Positions 20,190-29,832 of a DNA stretch of 64,000 nt are shown here, in pieces. The number at the start of each line of letters is the position of its first letter. The first letter of the stretch is position 1. Below the pieces are notes generated by a model. It did no database searches. It was not told where the DNA came from and saw nothing but the letters and a program-made list of their open reading frames with translations. Both the position numbers and the translations under genes were made by a program. This DNA is from Colwellia sp. PAMC 20917 (GTDB lineage Bacteria; Pseudomonadota; Gammaproteobacteria; Enterobacterales; Alteromonadaceae), in assembly GCF_001767295.1 (NCBI RefSeq), contig NZ_CP014944.1, positions 3,596,001 through 3,660,000 on the forward strand. Reading direction: 5' to 3'.

Positions 20190-22265
20190 ATGCTATATCT
20201 GGCGATTATTTTTTTAAGTGCTTTTTTATTATTCCAAGTACAACCCCTTATTGCTAAATTGATTTTGCCATATTTTGGCGGTGGTTCAGCCGTCTGGACT
20301 GCATGTTTATTATTTTTTCAAGCTTTTCTATTATTAGGATATTTTTACGCTCACTGTTTAACACAAGTTAAATCTGTCAAAAAACAATTAATTATTCACT
20401 CGGTCTTTCTGCTTGTCAGTGTGTTATTTCTTCCTATTGGCATTCAAGATTGGGCTGATATTTCACAGACAAGTTCGCCACTTCAAAATATCCTACTGTT
20501 ATTAACCGTATCGATAGGGTTACCTTATTTTATTTTGTCGTCAACGGGTCCGTTAATACAGCGATGGTTAACTTATATCGAAATAGGAAAACTCCCTTAT
20601 CAATTGTATTCATTATCCAATGTAGGTTCTTTGCTGGCGTTAATCAGTTTTCCTTTTCTATTTGAACCGCTGCTAACAACAACTCAACAATCAAACTATT
20701 GGACGTTCGGGTATGGTTGTTATGCGTTACTACTGGTAACGTTATTATTGAAAATGTCAAAGTTAAGTTTTACTTCTGTTGAGCAAAGTACCCAGCAAGC
20801 GTTGGATAAAAGCGTCATAACAACCACATTGTTGGATAAGATTTTATGGATAGCATTAGCCATGGTTGGTGTTGTTTTATTAGTGGCGTCTACCAATGCG
20901 ATGACACAAAATATTCCCCCTGTGCCTTTTTTATGGATAGTGCCGCTGTGTTTATACCTACTGACTTTTATTATTAGTTTTCATAGCTCAAAGTGGTATG
21001 TCAGAGAATATTGGTTTGCGCTATTTGTACTCACGGCCTGTTTAGCTTTGTTGATGTACTTTATTGGCTCTCAACTCGATATTATTTCGCAAGTTGTTAT
21101 TTACGCTTGTATATTATTTAGTGCATGTATGATTTGTCATGGGGAATTAGCACGTTTAAAACCGCAAGTTCAGCATTTGACTTTGTTTTACTTGTTTATG
21201 TCACTGGGGGGCTTTTTAGGTAGTGCCTTTGTTGCTTTTATTGCGCAAAATATCTTTGATCAATTCTTAGAATTTCCTTTAGCTATTATGAGTGTCTTTG
21301 TTCTTTTAGCTTTGAGTATTTATTCACAAAGAAATACGGCAATAAAAACACAAACTTGGTTAGTGGCAACTAATCTTATTTTAGCCGTCAGTTTTACCGT
21401 GGGATTATTTTATCTTAATACGCTTTTTGTTAAGACTAATGTGGCAAGTGAACGCAATTTTTACGGTATTTTAAGTGTTAAAGATGTAGAAATTAATAAT
21501 AAAGTGCAACGTCGTTTGATTGATGGAACAACATCACACGGCACGCAATCCCTAGAAAAAGGCAATGAAAAAAAGCCATTAAGCTACTATAGAAAAAATA
21601 CCGGTGTTGCTCTTACTCTTGAACAACTGACCAAGCAAAGAGTACAAGAGGGGAGTGTTCAAAATATAAATGCCGGATTTGTTGGCTTGGGCGCAGGTAC
21701 CTTAGCTGCTTATGGTAATAAAACTGACCACTATATATTTTATGAATTAAATCCTGCGGTTATTTTTGCCGCTAATAACTATTTTAGTTACTTAAAAGAT
21801 TCTGCGGCCAACATTGAAGTGGTTTTAGGTGATGGTCGGGTTAGCTTAACGCAACAATTTGAACATTCTGGGAGTCAACAGTTTGATGCCTTAGTCATTG
21901 ACGCCTTCTCGGGTGATTCCATTCCACAGCACTTATTAACAAAAGAAGCATTGCTGCTTTATTTTAAGCACCTAAAAAAGGATGGCGTATTAGCGATACA
22001 CATTTCTAATTCACACCTGAATTTAATACCGTTAGTACGTGGTTTAGCCGATGTATTAGATACAAAAATTGTTTATGTAGAAACGCTAGCCGATAAAGAA
22101 AATGAACATAATGTTCAGTGGGTGCTAGTAACAAATAATGAGTTTTTTCTGAATGATGCGCGCATTAAAATATACGCGAGTGCCTGGCCAATGCCAAATA
22201 TTGGCGAAAAGAGTCGTATAATATGGACCGATGATCACAGTGATTTATTATCAGTACTCAAGTAA
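20190..22265 (+). CDS. Membrane-fused spermidine-synthase-like protein
   Basis: The 691-residue protein has about ten to twelve membrane segments in the first 420 residues (starting FLLFQVQPLIAKLILPYFGG, a pattern typical of this family) and a C-terminal soluble domain of the spermidine synthase fold with a SAM-like loop VGLGAGTLAAYG, then VLGDGRVSL and VIDAFSGDSIPQHL. The Asp in VIDAFSGD matches the amine-binding region of polyamine synthases, but whether this protein makes polyamines is unknown. It stands alone between topA and a convergent VOC gene. Confidence 0.85.
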   Translation: MLYLAIIFLSAFLLFQVQPLIAKLILPYFGGGSAVWTACLLFFQAFLLLGYFYAHCLTQVKSVKKQLIIHSVFLLVSVLFLPIGIQDWADISQTSSPLQNILLLLTVSIGLPYFILSSTGPLIQRWLTYIEIGKLPYQLYSLSNVGSLLALISFPFLFEPLLTTTQQSNYWTFGYGCYALLLVTLLLKMSKLSFTSVEQSTQQALDKSVITTTLLDKILWIALAMVGVVLLVASTNAMTQNIPPVPFLWIVPLCLYLLTFIISFHSSKWYVREYWFALFVLTACLALLMYFIGSQLDIISQVVIYACILFSACMICHGELARLKPQVQHLTLFYLFMSLGGFLGSAFVAFIAQNIFDQFLEFPLAIMSVFVLLALSIYSQRNTAIKTQTWLVATNLILAVSFTVGLFYLNTLFVKTNVASERNFYGILSVKDVEINNKVQRRLIDGTTSHGTQSLEKGNEKKPLSYYRKNTGVALTLEQLTKQRVQEGSVQNINAGFVGLGAGTLAAYGNKTDHYIFYELNPAVIFAANNYFSYLKDSAANIEVVLGDGRVSLTQQFEHSGSQQFDALVIDAFSGDSIPQHLLTKEALLLYFKHLKKDGVLAIHISNSHLNLIPLVRGLADVLDTKIVYVETLADKENEHNVQWVLVTNNEFFLNDARIKIYASAWPMPNIGEKSRIIWTDDHSDLLSVLK

Positions 22266-22271
22266 TTAGTC

Positions 22272-22307
22272 ATTATCTTGTCGAGTGAATGTCATCGACA
22301 AGATAAT
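22272..22307. repeat. Long perfect inverted repeat between convergent genes
   Basis: ATTATCTTGTCGA (22272-22284) pairs with TCGACAAGATAAT (22295-22307): 13 bp without mismatch and a 10-base loop. There is no long T-run on either side, so it may act as an atypical terminator or 3'-end stabiliser for both transcripts. Confidence 0.6.
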
Positions 22308-22319
22308 TAAGCCGTTACT

Positions 22320-22739
22320 TTACCAGCTCCCTTGATTCTCCATACTCAACCAAGGCTCTTGAGGGGCTAATGCGTCATCTTTTTGCAATAACTCAATAGA
22401 TATGCCGTCTGGAGATTTTACGAAAGCCATATGGCCGTCACGAGGCGGACGATTAATAACAACGCCTGATGCCATTAGCGCCGCACAAGTTTTATATATG
22501 TCAGCAACCTCAAAGGCTAAATGACCAAAGTTTCTGCCAACAGTATATTCTTCTACAGAATCCCAGTTATGGGTTAGTTCAATTTCAGGGCCGCCAACTT
22601 CTGTCGCAAGAAAGATCAACGAAAACTTGCCTTTGGGTACATCGACACGCTTTGTTTCAATGAGTCCTAGCTGATTAATATAAAAATTGAGTGACTTATC
22701 TAAATCATGTACGCGAACCATTGTGTGTAAAAATTTCAT
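22320..22739 (-). CDS. VOC-family protein, lactoylglutathione-lyase-like
   Basis: A 139-residue glyoxalase-fold protein beginning FLHTMVRVHDLDKSLNFY, as in glyoxalase I (GloA). The four expected metal ligands can be placed: His5, the Glu of IELTHNWD, the His of FGHLAFEV and the Glu of ISIELLQ. GloA converts the methylglyoxal-glutathione adduct to lactoylglutathione. Substrate residues were not checked, so the glyoxalase I role is likely but not certain. It is convergent with the spermidine-synthase-like gene. Confidence 0.82.
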   Translation of the reverse strand: MKFLHTMVRVHDLDKSLNFYINQLGLIETKRVDVPKGKFSLIFLATEVGGPEIELTHNWDSVEEYTVGRNFGHLAFEVADIYKTCAALMASGVVINRPPRDGHMAFVKSPDGISIELLQKDDALAPQEPWLSMENQGSW

Positions 22740-22975
22740 TTTGTACCTGTTTTGTATTGTTGGCTAATAAAAAGTAATGACTGACAAACAGCAAAAACTT
22801 CATTTGTTGTTTAGATAATAATTAATTGATCATATAAACAGAAAGTATTTTATTTACTATGCTAATTAAAACCGAATATCAGTAAATACACCCACTGAAA
22901 AATAAAATGACATTATCAATAGTTTATTTTATATTCTTATGTGGCCTGTTAACAATATTACAACAAATTAATGAC

Positions 22976-23728
22976 ATGATAAAAATAATACCACTCAAAT
23001 ATAGCTTGATTGTCTGTAGTCTTCTATTACCTATTATTAGCCAAGCTACAGAAGTATCAATGGCTTTTAGTAAAGAAATTCCTCCTTATATTTTTGAAGA
23101 TGATAATAGTGGAATCGAAATAGATATTATTAAGGCCGCCTTAGCTCATAAAGGCCATACGTTAAAGCCAATGTACTTTCCATTAGGAAGAATTCCTTAT
23201 GCTTTCACCAATAATTTAGTTAATGCAGTCATGGGAGATATGGGGGTAAACTTAAAATCACAAGGCGGTTTTTATGCCAAGGCCGCTGTTATCTATGATA
23301 ATGTATTTATTACTCTAAAGAATAAAGATATTGTACTAAAAAGGCCTAAAGATTTAGATTCGTTGAATGTGGTCTCTTTTCAAGGAGCAGATAAGCGTTA
23401 TCCTAAATGGCTTAAAAAAGTAAAAGAAGACAGTAGGTTTTATGGTGTTAGCGACCAATTAACACAAGTTAAGTTACTGTACTTTGGGCGCTATGATGTG
23501 GTGGTAAGTGATCGTTATATCTTTAGATATTTTGTCAAGAAACTTAATTTAATGCATGGTCTAGATAGCCAAGAAATTACTGAGCACAAACTTACCATCG
23601 ATAAACCCATGGATTATCGTCCCGTATTTAGAGATAAAAAAATTCGAGATGATTTTAATTTTGGATTAATTAAAATCAAGGAAAGTGGTGAGTTTTTAAG
23701 GATATACGAGAAGTATATAAGTTTATAA
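22976..23728 (+). CDS. Periplasmic substrate-binding protein (family 3-like)
   Basis: A signal peptide (MIKIIPLKYSLIVC ... SQA) is followed by about 225 residues with the SBP_bac_3 pattern: PPYIFEDDNSGIEIDIIKAAL near the N-terminus and FFKD-like RGVSDQL / YDVVVSDRY in the second lobe. ATG 22976 is chosen because it gives a standard signal peptide; ATG 22907 is in frame and would add 23 residues with another hydrophobic stretch. No transporter gene is adjacent, as is common for such orphan binding proteins in marine Alteromonadales. Ligand unknown. Confidence 0.78.
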   Translation: MIKIIPLKYSLIVCSLLLPIISQATEVSMAFSKEIPPYIFEDDNSGIEIDIIKAALAHKGHTLKPMYFPLGRIPYAFTNNLVNAVMGDMGVNLKSQGGFYAKAAVIYDNVFITLKNKDIVLKRPKDLDSLNVVSFQGADKRYPKWLKKVKEDSRFYGVSDQLTQVKLLYFGRYDVVVSDRYIFRYFVKKLNLMHGLDSQEITEHKLTIDKPMDYRPVFRDKKIRDDFNFGLIKIKESGEFLRIYEKYISL

Positions 23729-23763
23729 CTAACGGCTATACACAGGTAATAACCGAGAACGAA

Positions 23764-24423
23764 TTAACTGGTTTTCTCTTTAAAACTACATAAATCTTCT
23801 ATTATACAAGAACCACAACGGGGTGTTCTTGCTATACAAGTATAACGACCATGAAGAATGAACCAGTGATGTAAGTTATAAAAAAACTCTGTTTTTCTTG
23901 GTGTGTTTTTAATAATATTTTTTTCAGTTTCTTCAACTGTTTTCCCTTTCGCATAACCGGTACGATTTGCCAGTCTTTGAATATGGGTGTCTACAGCGAT
24001 AAAGTACTTACCTTCATTATCTTTTAGTTGGCCAAAAGCGGTGTTTAAAACAACATTTGCTGTTTTTCTGCCGACCCCAGGTAAGGCTTCTAGTGCCGCT
24101 CTTTCTTTGGGGACTTCGCCACTATGCAAATCAACTAACATTTGGCATGTTTTTAGCGTGTTTGCCGCTTTAGTATTAAATAAACCAATTGTTTTTATAT
24201 AAAACTTCAAACCATCAAGTCCTAAATCAAGTATAGCTTGAGGGGTATTAGCAACAGGATAAAGTTTTGCTGTGGCTTTGTTAACACCAACATCAGTCGA
24301 TTGTGCTGAAAGTAGCACAGCAATAAGCAACTCAAAAGGTGAAGAAAAATTAAGTTCAGTCGTTGGGTGTGGATTATTGTCTCGTAACCGCGTTAATATT
24401 TCTAAACGTTGTGCTTTATTCAT
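23764..24423 (-). CDS. nth: Endonuclease III
   Basis: A bifunctional DNA glycosylase/AP lyase that removes oxidised pyrimidines. The helix-hairpin-helix LPGVGRKTANVVL contains catalytic Lys120, the catalytic Asp145 is in AVDTHIQR, and the C-terminal cysteines of the [4Fe-4S] cluster are in CIARTPRCGSCIIEDLC. About seven residues (around QLKDNEGK) are inserted between the HhH and VDTH compared with E. coli. It lies 18 bp after rsxE on the same strand, as in the E. coli rsx-nth operon. Confidence 0.96.
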   Translation of the reverse strand: MNKAQRLEILTRLRDNNPHPTTELNFSSPFELLIAVLLSAQSTDVGVNKATAKLYPVANTPQAILDLGLDGLKFYIKTIGLFNTKAANTLKTCQMLVDLHSGEVPKERAALEALPGVGRKTANVVLNTAFGQLKDNEGKYFIAVDTHIQRLANRTGYAKGKTVEETEKNIIKNTPRKTEFFYNLHHWFILHGRYTCIARTPRCGSCIIEDLCSFKEKTS

Positions 24424-24441
24424 GGCGTTATTCTTTTATTA

Positions 24442-25149
24442 TTATTTTTCATCAAAATTGACACGAACTCGTGCAATTTCCTTACTTTCTGTTTTAGGCT
24501 TAGCGGCAGCTACTCGATCATCAATGGCGTTTTTTAAAGCTATAAATAAGCCCATAACGATAAAAGCACCTGGAGGTAGTATTGCGAGTAAAAATTGACT
24601 ATCTAGGGTATAAACTTCAACACGTAATATACTTGCCCATTCGCCAAGTAATAAATTAGCGCCATCAAATAGCGTTCCTTGGCCAAGTATTTCTCTTACT
24701 GCACCTAACAACATTAATATTAATAAAAAGCCTAAACCCATCATTAAACCGTCAAAGCTTGCTTGTTTAATTGGATTTTTAGAGGCGTATGCCTCCGCTC
24801 TACCAATAATGGCACAGTTAGTAACAATTAAGGGTAAAAATATGCCAAGTGATTGATATAAGCCAAAAGTATAGGCATTCATCAATAACTGTACACAGGT
24901 AACAAAAGAAGCAATAATTAAAACAAAAATAGGGATCCTAATTTCTTTAGGTACCCATTTGCGTATTGCCGATACGGTAGTATTTGAACAAATAAGAACA
25001 AATAAGGTCGCTAAGCCCAAACCAATAGCATTTGTTAAGGTCGATGTTACGGCTAATAATGGACACAATCCTAATAGTTGTACTATACCCGGATTGTTCT
25101 TCCATAAACCTTGCCAAGCTAATTCTTTATATTCATCGTTAATTTTCAT
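24442..25149 (-). CDS. rsxE: Rnf/Rsx electron transport complex subunit E
   Basis: An integral membrane subunit of the ion-translocating ferredoxin:NAD oxidoreductase-type complex. It has about six membrane segments and the [20 protein letters not shown] motif, the half that mirrors RsxA. The 235-residue length matches. It lies five bases after rsxG and 18 bases before nth. Confidence 0.95.
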   Translation of the reverse strand: MKINDEYKELAWQGLWKNNPGIVQLLGLCPLLAVTSTLTNAIGLGLATLFVLICSNTTVSAIRKWVPKEIRIPIFVLIIASFVTCVQLLMNAYTFGLYQSLGIFLPLIVTNCAIIGRAEAYASKNPIKQASFDGLMMGLGFLLILMLLGAVREILGQGTLFDGANLLLGEWASILRVEVYTLDSQFLLAILPPGAFIVMGLFIALKNAIDDRVAAAKPKTESKEIARVRVNFDEK

Positions 25150-25154
25150 GACGA

Positions 25155-25814
25155 TTAAGCTCCCTTAGCAACATCTTGATTTGAACAATTACTCGCAGCT
25201 TCAAATAATTCATCTTGGTGAGCGTTAAAATAATTGACTGATTTACGCACTGCTTTGACTACAGCACGTGGGGTTATTGTCGCGCCTGTGAATTGATCAA
25301 ACATGCCGCCATCTTTTCTTACTAACCAACGATTATCATTTTTATCAATAAGCTTTTTACCGGTAAAGCTATTGATCCAATCGCTTTTTTTCTCTTCAAT
25401 TTTATCGCCCAATCCAGGCGTTTCTTGGTGTTGTAATGTTCTAACACCACTTATGCTACCATCGATATTGATGGCAACAATAAGCTCTATATTGCCACTG
25501 TATCCATCTGGCGCAACGGTGGTAATTGCCGCAGCAACTGGGCTATTATCATTTCTTGCCCGGTAAACTTTTGGTGGGTTAACTGTGCCTAATGCCTCGT
25601 TAGGTAAAATGAAGCAGTCTTTATAGATAACATTGTTGTAGCTATTTTTAGCAATGATACTGTTTAAATTACGCAATAAGTCTTGTTGTTGCTGCAAGAT
25701 AATTTGATCTTTGGTGAGTGAATGAACCACGCCAACAATTGCCGTACAAGCAATAGCAAATAAAGCGAGGATCCTGGCATTTTTACTGACTGCACTGGTA
25801 AGAGAAAGGACCAT
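25155..25814 (-). CDS. rsxG: Rnf/Rsx electron transport complex subunit G
   Basis: This periplasm-facing flavoprotein has one N-terminal membrane anchor and an FMN-binding domain. The flavin is joined covalently to a threonine in the [10 protein letters not shown] motif near the C-terminus, as in NqrC. It overlaps the rsxD stop by one base (TAATG), showing coupled translation. Length 219 residues is typical. Confidence 0.95.
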   Translation of the reverse strand: MVLSLTSAVSKNARILALFAIACTAIVGVVHSLTKDQIILQQQQDLLRNLNSIIAKNSYNNVIYKDCFILPNEALGTVNPPKVYRARNDNSPVAAAITTVAPDGYSGNIELIVAINIDGSISGVRTLQHQETPGLGDKIEEKKSDWINSFTGKKLIDKNDNRWLVRKDGGMFDQFTGATITPRAVVKAVRKSVNYFNAHQDELFEAASNCSNQDVAKGA

Positions 25815-26890
25815 TATTCTTTGCCTGCTTTACTTGATGAAATATTATGCCCATAAGTACGGGGGCGTGTGTACTGATCTATTAGTGGAGCAGCCATATT
25901 ACAAATTAGCACTGCAAACGCGACACCATCAGGGTAACCACCGTATTTTCTAATAATAAAGACTAAAAAGCCTGCTAATGCGCCAAAAACGATTCGGCCT
26001 TTAATACTGGTAGCGCCAGAAACTGGGTCCGTTAAAATAAAGAATGCACCAAACATACATGCACCATTAAACCAATGGAAGAGTGTTGAAGCGTTAGTAT
26101 CTTGGCTATATAAAAAAGCAATTAATGAACAAACAAATACGCTTGCTAAAAAGCTAACGGGGGTTGCCCAATGAATTGTTTTTTTGCTTATTAAGAATAA
26201 ACCACCCAGTAAAAAACCAGCACTAACCCATTCCCAGCCCACGCCAAAATTTTCACCAATGACAGAGCTTGTCATACTTTCTGCAATGTTTAAGCCCAGA
26301 GTTAGGTTTGTTTTTACCGTATCTAAGGGAGTTGCCATAGTGTAACCATCGACATGTGTTCGCAGTTGTTCAACAGAATAGCCATCAATAGTAAAGCTAC
26401 TAAAAATTACAGAGAGTGTATCAACAAAATTTAACGGTAAAGTCATTAGTTCAAGTGGCGGTAACCAGGATGTCATTTGTACCGGAAATGAAATCAATAG
26501 CATGACATAAGCGGCCATTGCAGGGTTGAAAGGGTTATGACCTAGACCACCATATAGCTGCTTTACGACAATAATGGCAAAAGATACACCAATAACAGTG
26601 ATCCACCACGGCGCTATGGCAGGTAAACTGATCCCCAGTAATACCGCGGTTAAAATAGCGCTGCCATCAAATAGTTGCGCCTTGATATTTTTCTCTCGTA
26701 ACGATAAAACGGTAAATTCTGCAATTAATGCGGTGAAAACAGCGAGTGATATATGGATTAAATTACCCCAGCCAAAAAAATACCACTGGGCAAATACACC
26801 AGGAATAGTAGCGTAAATAACCATACGCATTATTGATGATGTTTCACTTTGAACATGATTATGTGGTGAGCTTGCTATCCAAAAGGCCAT
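25814..26890 (-). CDS. rsxD: Rnf/Rsx electron transport complex subunit D
   Basis: A membrane subunit with about ten helices that resembles NqrB. The covalent FMN site appears as DPVSGATSIKGR, with the threonine of SGAT as the expected attachment point. GGLGHNPFNPAM is another conserved motif. The 358-residue protein is encoded four bases after rsxC. Confidence 0.95.
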   Translation of the reverse strand: MAFWIASSPHNHVQSETSSIMRMVIYATIPGVFAQWYFFGWGNLIHISLAVFTALIAEFTVLSLREKNIKAQLFDGSAILTAVLLGISLPAIAPWWITVIGVSFAIIVVKQLYGGLGHNPFNPAMAAYVMLLISFPVQMTSWLPPLELMTLPLNFVDTLSVIFSSFTIDGYSVEQLRTHVDGYTMATPLDTVKTNLTLGLNIAESMTSSVIGENFGVGWEWVSAGFLLGGLFLISKKTIHWATPVSFLASVFVCSLIAFLYSQDTNASTLFHWFNGACMFGAFFILTDPVSGATSIKGRIVFGALAGFLVFIIRKYGGYPDGVAFAVLICNMAAPLIDQYTRPRTYGHNISSSKAGKE

Positions 26891-26894
26891 AATA

Positions 26895-29267
26895 TTACGT
26901 CAACTCTGATTTTACGGGTTTGTTAGTTTTTTCTTCGCTAGGATTAGCCGTCGATTTTGCTTGTTGCTGGGCAAGCTTACGGGCTTTCGCCTTTGCAACA
27001 GCTGCAGCAATTTTAGCTTTTTTATCATCAGCTGGAACGACCATGCCAGCCTGGTTTGCTTGTGTGGCTGCTTCAATAACAATTTTATTATCAAGGGTTA
27101 AGTCGCTATCATCTGCGCTATCCTTATTTTTTTCAGCAAGCTTACGGGCTTTCGCCTTTGCAACCGCCTTGGCAATTTTAGCTTTTTTATCATCAGCTGG
27201 AACAACCATATCAGCCTGGTTTGCTTGTGCGTCTGCTTCAATGACAATGTTATTCTCAAGGGTTAAGTCGGTATTATCTGCGCTATCCTTATTTTTTTCA
27301 GCAAGTTTACGAGCTTTCGCCTTTGCAACAGCATTGGCAATTTTAGCTTTTTTATCATCAGCTGGAATGACCATATCAGCCTGGCTCGCTTGTGCGTCTG
27401 CTTCAATGACAATGTTATTATCAAGGGCTAAGTCGCTGTTATCTGCGCTATCCTTATTTTTTTCAGCAAGTTTACGAGCTTTCGCCTTTGCAACAGCATT
27501 GGCAATTTTAGCTTTTTTATCATCAACAGCGGGGGGAACATCCCCCAGCGCACTTTGTGGCTCTGATTTATAAGTTGTCGTATTTTGTTGAGCGGCTAGC
27601 TTTTTCGCTTTCGCTCTTGCGATAGCTGCGCTCACTTGACTTTTTTGTTCATTTTCTGCCGGTGGTGCTACTGTCTGTGCAGTAATATTTTCACTACCTT
27701 GGGTTTGTTGAGCTTTTTTCGCTTTAACTCGAGCTAACGCGTCGGCAACGGCTGATTTTTCTGTTTTTGCTTCACTGGTACCTGAGTTCATCCGCGCTTT
27801 ACGTGCTGCTGCTGCTGCTTTGTGCTTTTCTTCTCGTGCTATTTTATCTCTGGCTAAACGCTCTTTTCGTGCTTCAAATCTTACCTTTGCATGATCAGCT
27901 TTTATATCAAGTTGTTTTTGTTGACGAATTTCAGATTTTGCTACTCGGTAATAATGCACCAAGGGGATCTGGCTCGGACAAACGTAGGCACAAGCACCAC
28001 ATTCAATACAATCAAATAAGTTTAATTTATCAAGCTGTTGGTGATCTTTTGCTTTAGCGCTCCATTGTAACTCTTGTGGTAACAATTGGCTGGGGCAGAC
28101 ATCACTACACTGGCCACATCTAATACACTCAACCTCCTTTGTGCCGGTTGAATAAGGTGATGATATTTCCTGCTCACTCGGTGCAAGTATACAATTGGTT
28201 GTTTTTACAACGGGAACTTGATCTGTGGGTAAGCTATAGCCCATCATTGGACCACCCATAATAATATGCTTTTTATCTTTATTGGGGTAACCACATTGTT
28301 CGAGTAAAAAACCTACGGGAGTGCCGAGTAATGACCAGACATTCTGTGGCTTCTGTAAAGCTTGGCCACTGACAGTAACCACCCGCTTTATTAATGGAAT
28401 ATCGTTTATTACCGCATCAGCTATTGCAAAGCAAGTGGCAATGTTGTGCATAACAATACCCAGAGAGCTAGGGAAAACGCCTGAAGGAACCTCTTGTCCC
28501 GTTAATATTTGAATTAACTGTTTTTCACCGCCAGTAGGATATTTAGTTGGTACTACACACACTTGAATTTTTTCATTATCAGCCGTTACTTGCTGAAGTA
28601 CTTTTATCGCTTCAGGTTTATTATTTTCAATACCAATCAGAATATGTTCAGGTGAAAGAAGACGGTCAAGTATATTAATGCCATCAAGAATTGATGGGCT
28701 GTGCTCACGAATTAATAAATCGTCAGCACTAATATAAGGTTCACATTCAGCGGCATTAATAATAAGGAATTTTATTTTGTCTCTAGTACTTATTTTAACT
28801 TGTGTAGGAAAACCAGCACCGCCCATACCTGATATACCGGCTGAAGAAATTTTATCAATTATTTCATTATGGCTTAATTTACTTACATCAGTACATATAT
28901 GACGTTCTTGCCATGTATCTTCTCCGTCTGGCTTAATAAATAAGCATAATTCGCTTAGGCCTGAGGGATGAGCAATAACGGCATTTTTAATGGCAGTAAT
29001 AGTGCCACTCGTAGGAGCGTGAATAGGAACAGCCATAGGATGCATACTCTGGGTGAGTGCTTGGCCCTTAAGTACTTTATCGCCTATTTTTACCCGTAAA
29101 TCTGCGGCAATACCTATGTGTTGCTGTAATGGCAGTATTAGCTGTTCAGGTATGCTAACCGCTCTGATAGGCTTATCAGTGGTTAAAAACTTCTGTTCTG
29201 GTGGATGTATACCGCCATGAAAAGTCCAAAAATTAGCGCGCTTTATACGTTCAATAACTGATCCCAC
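26895..29267 (-). CDS. rsxC: Rnf/Rsx electron transport complex subunit C, with repeated C-terminal tail
   Basis: RsxC carries the NADH/FMN-binding part and two [4Fe-4S] clusters. An N-terminal barrel precedes GISGMGGAGFPTQVK, then two ferredoxin-type motifs, CIRCGQCSDVCPSQ and CIECGACAYVCPSQ. From about residue 455 the protein is a Lys/Ala/Glu-rich tail, and residues 582-746 are three 55-residue repeats followed by a partial fourth. GTG at 29267 is the start, with a GGTGAGG site upstream; 790 residues is similar to E. coli RsxC, which also has an extended tail. It is placed between rsxB and rsxD. Confidence 0.95.
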   Translation of the reverse strand: MGSVIERIKRANFWTFHGGIHPPEQKFLTTDKPIRAVSIPEQLILPLQQHIGIAADLRVKIGDKVLKGQALTQSMHPMAVPIHAPTSGTITAIKNAVIAHPSGLSELCLFIKPDGEDTWQERHICTDVSKLSHNEIIDKISSAGISGMGGAGFPTQVKISTRDKIKFLIINAAECEPYISADDLLIREHSPSILDGINILDRLLSPEHILIGIENNKPEAIKVLQQVTADNEKIQVCVVPTKYPTGGEKQLIQILTGQEVPSGVFPSSLGIVMHNIATCFAIADAVINDIPLIKRVVTVSGQALQKPQNVWSLLGTPVGFLLEQCGYPNKDKKHIIMGGPMMGYSLPTDQVPVVKTTNCILAPSEQEISSPYSTGTKEVECIRCGQCSDVCPSQLLPQELQWSAKAKDHQQLDKLNLFDCIECGACAYVCPSQIPLVHYYRVAKSEIRQQKQLDIKADHAKVRFEARKERLARDKIAREEKHKAAAAARKARMNSGTSEAKTEKSAVADALARVKAKKAQQTQGSENITAQTVAPPAENEQKSQVSAAIARAKAKKLAAQQNTTTYKSEPQSALGDVPPAVDDKKAKIANAVAKAKARKLAEKNKDSADNSDLALDNNIVIEADAQASQADMVIPADDKKAKIANAVAKAKARKLAEKNKDSADNTDLTLENNIVIEADAQANQADMVVPADDKKAKIAKAVAKAKARKLAEKNKDSADDSDLTLDNKIVIEAATQANQAGMVVPADDKKAKIAAAVAKAKARKLAQQQAKSTANPSEEKTNKPVKSELT
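26970..27524 (-). repeat. In-frame 165-bp tandem repeats in rsxC
   Basis: Three 55-codon units (residues 582-636, 637-691, 692-746) each begin DDKKAKIA and contain VAKAKARKLAEKNKDSAD, followed by about 20 residues of a partial fourth unit. The nucleotide sequence is also strongly conserved between copies, so they are recent duplications rather than only similar in protein. Confidence 0.95.
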
Positions 29268-29277
29268 GAATCCTCAC

Positions 29278-29832
29278 CTAATCAAGCTGTACCACAGGTA
29301 TATTATTAAGATCCCATTGCCAGTTTTGTGGTGTTTTAGCGATAGGTATCATTATTATGCAATCGACCGGACAAGGGTCTATACATAAGTCACAGCCAGT
29401 ACATTCGTCGGCTATTATAGTGTGCATCTGTTTGGTCGTACCTAAGATTGCATCAACAGGGCAAGCTTGAATACATTTAGTACAACCAATACAGTCTTCT
29501 TCAATAATAAAAGCAACTTTAGGAGAATTGTCTGTATCATGATTTTCGTCAAGAGGTGGTGGTTCAACCCCCATTAAGTCTGCTATTTTTTTGATGGTAT
29601 CTTCGCCGCCAGGTGCGCATTTGTTAATAGCCTCACCGTTCGCGACTGCTTCTGCATAAGGTTTACAACCAGGGTAACCGCATTGGCCACATTGCGTTTG
29701 TGGTAAAATAGCGTCAACCTGCTCGGCAAGAGGATCGCCCTCAACGTGAAATTTTACAGAGGCAAAGCCAAGAATGGCGCCAAAGACTAACGCCATACAG
29801 CCAAGTACTAGTATTGCTAATAGGGTGGTCAT
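29278..29832 (-). CDS. rsxB: Rnf/Rsx electron transport complex subunit B
   Basis: A membrane-anchored iron-sulfur protein with one N-terminal helix. A four-cysteine cluster lies in [16 protein letters not shown], then two ferredoxin motifs ([16 protein letters not shown] and [16 protein letters not shown]). The 184-residue length is typical. Its start overlaps the rsxA stop (TAATG). Confidence 0.96.
   Translation of the reverse strand: MTTLLAILVLGCMALVFGAILGFASVKFHVEGDPLAEQVDAILPQTQCGQCGYPGCKPYAEAVANGEAINKCAPGGEDTIKKIADLMGVEPPPLDENHDTDNSPKVAFIIEEDCIGCTKCIQACPVDAILGTTKQMHTIIADECTGCDLCIDPCPVDCIIMIPIAKTPQNWQWDLNNIPVVQLD

Noticed and set aside
26970-27524. Regular direct repeats that could suggest a CRISPR array
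   Set aside because: The units are 165 bp, contiguous without spacers and in frame within rsxC.
26920-27573. A 217-codon plus-strand open frame
   Set aside because: It is the antisense of the rsxC repeat region; its length results from the Lys/Ala-rich codons on the real strand.
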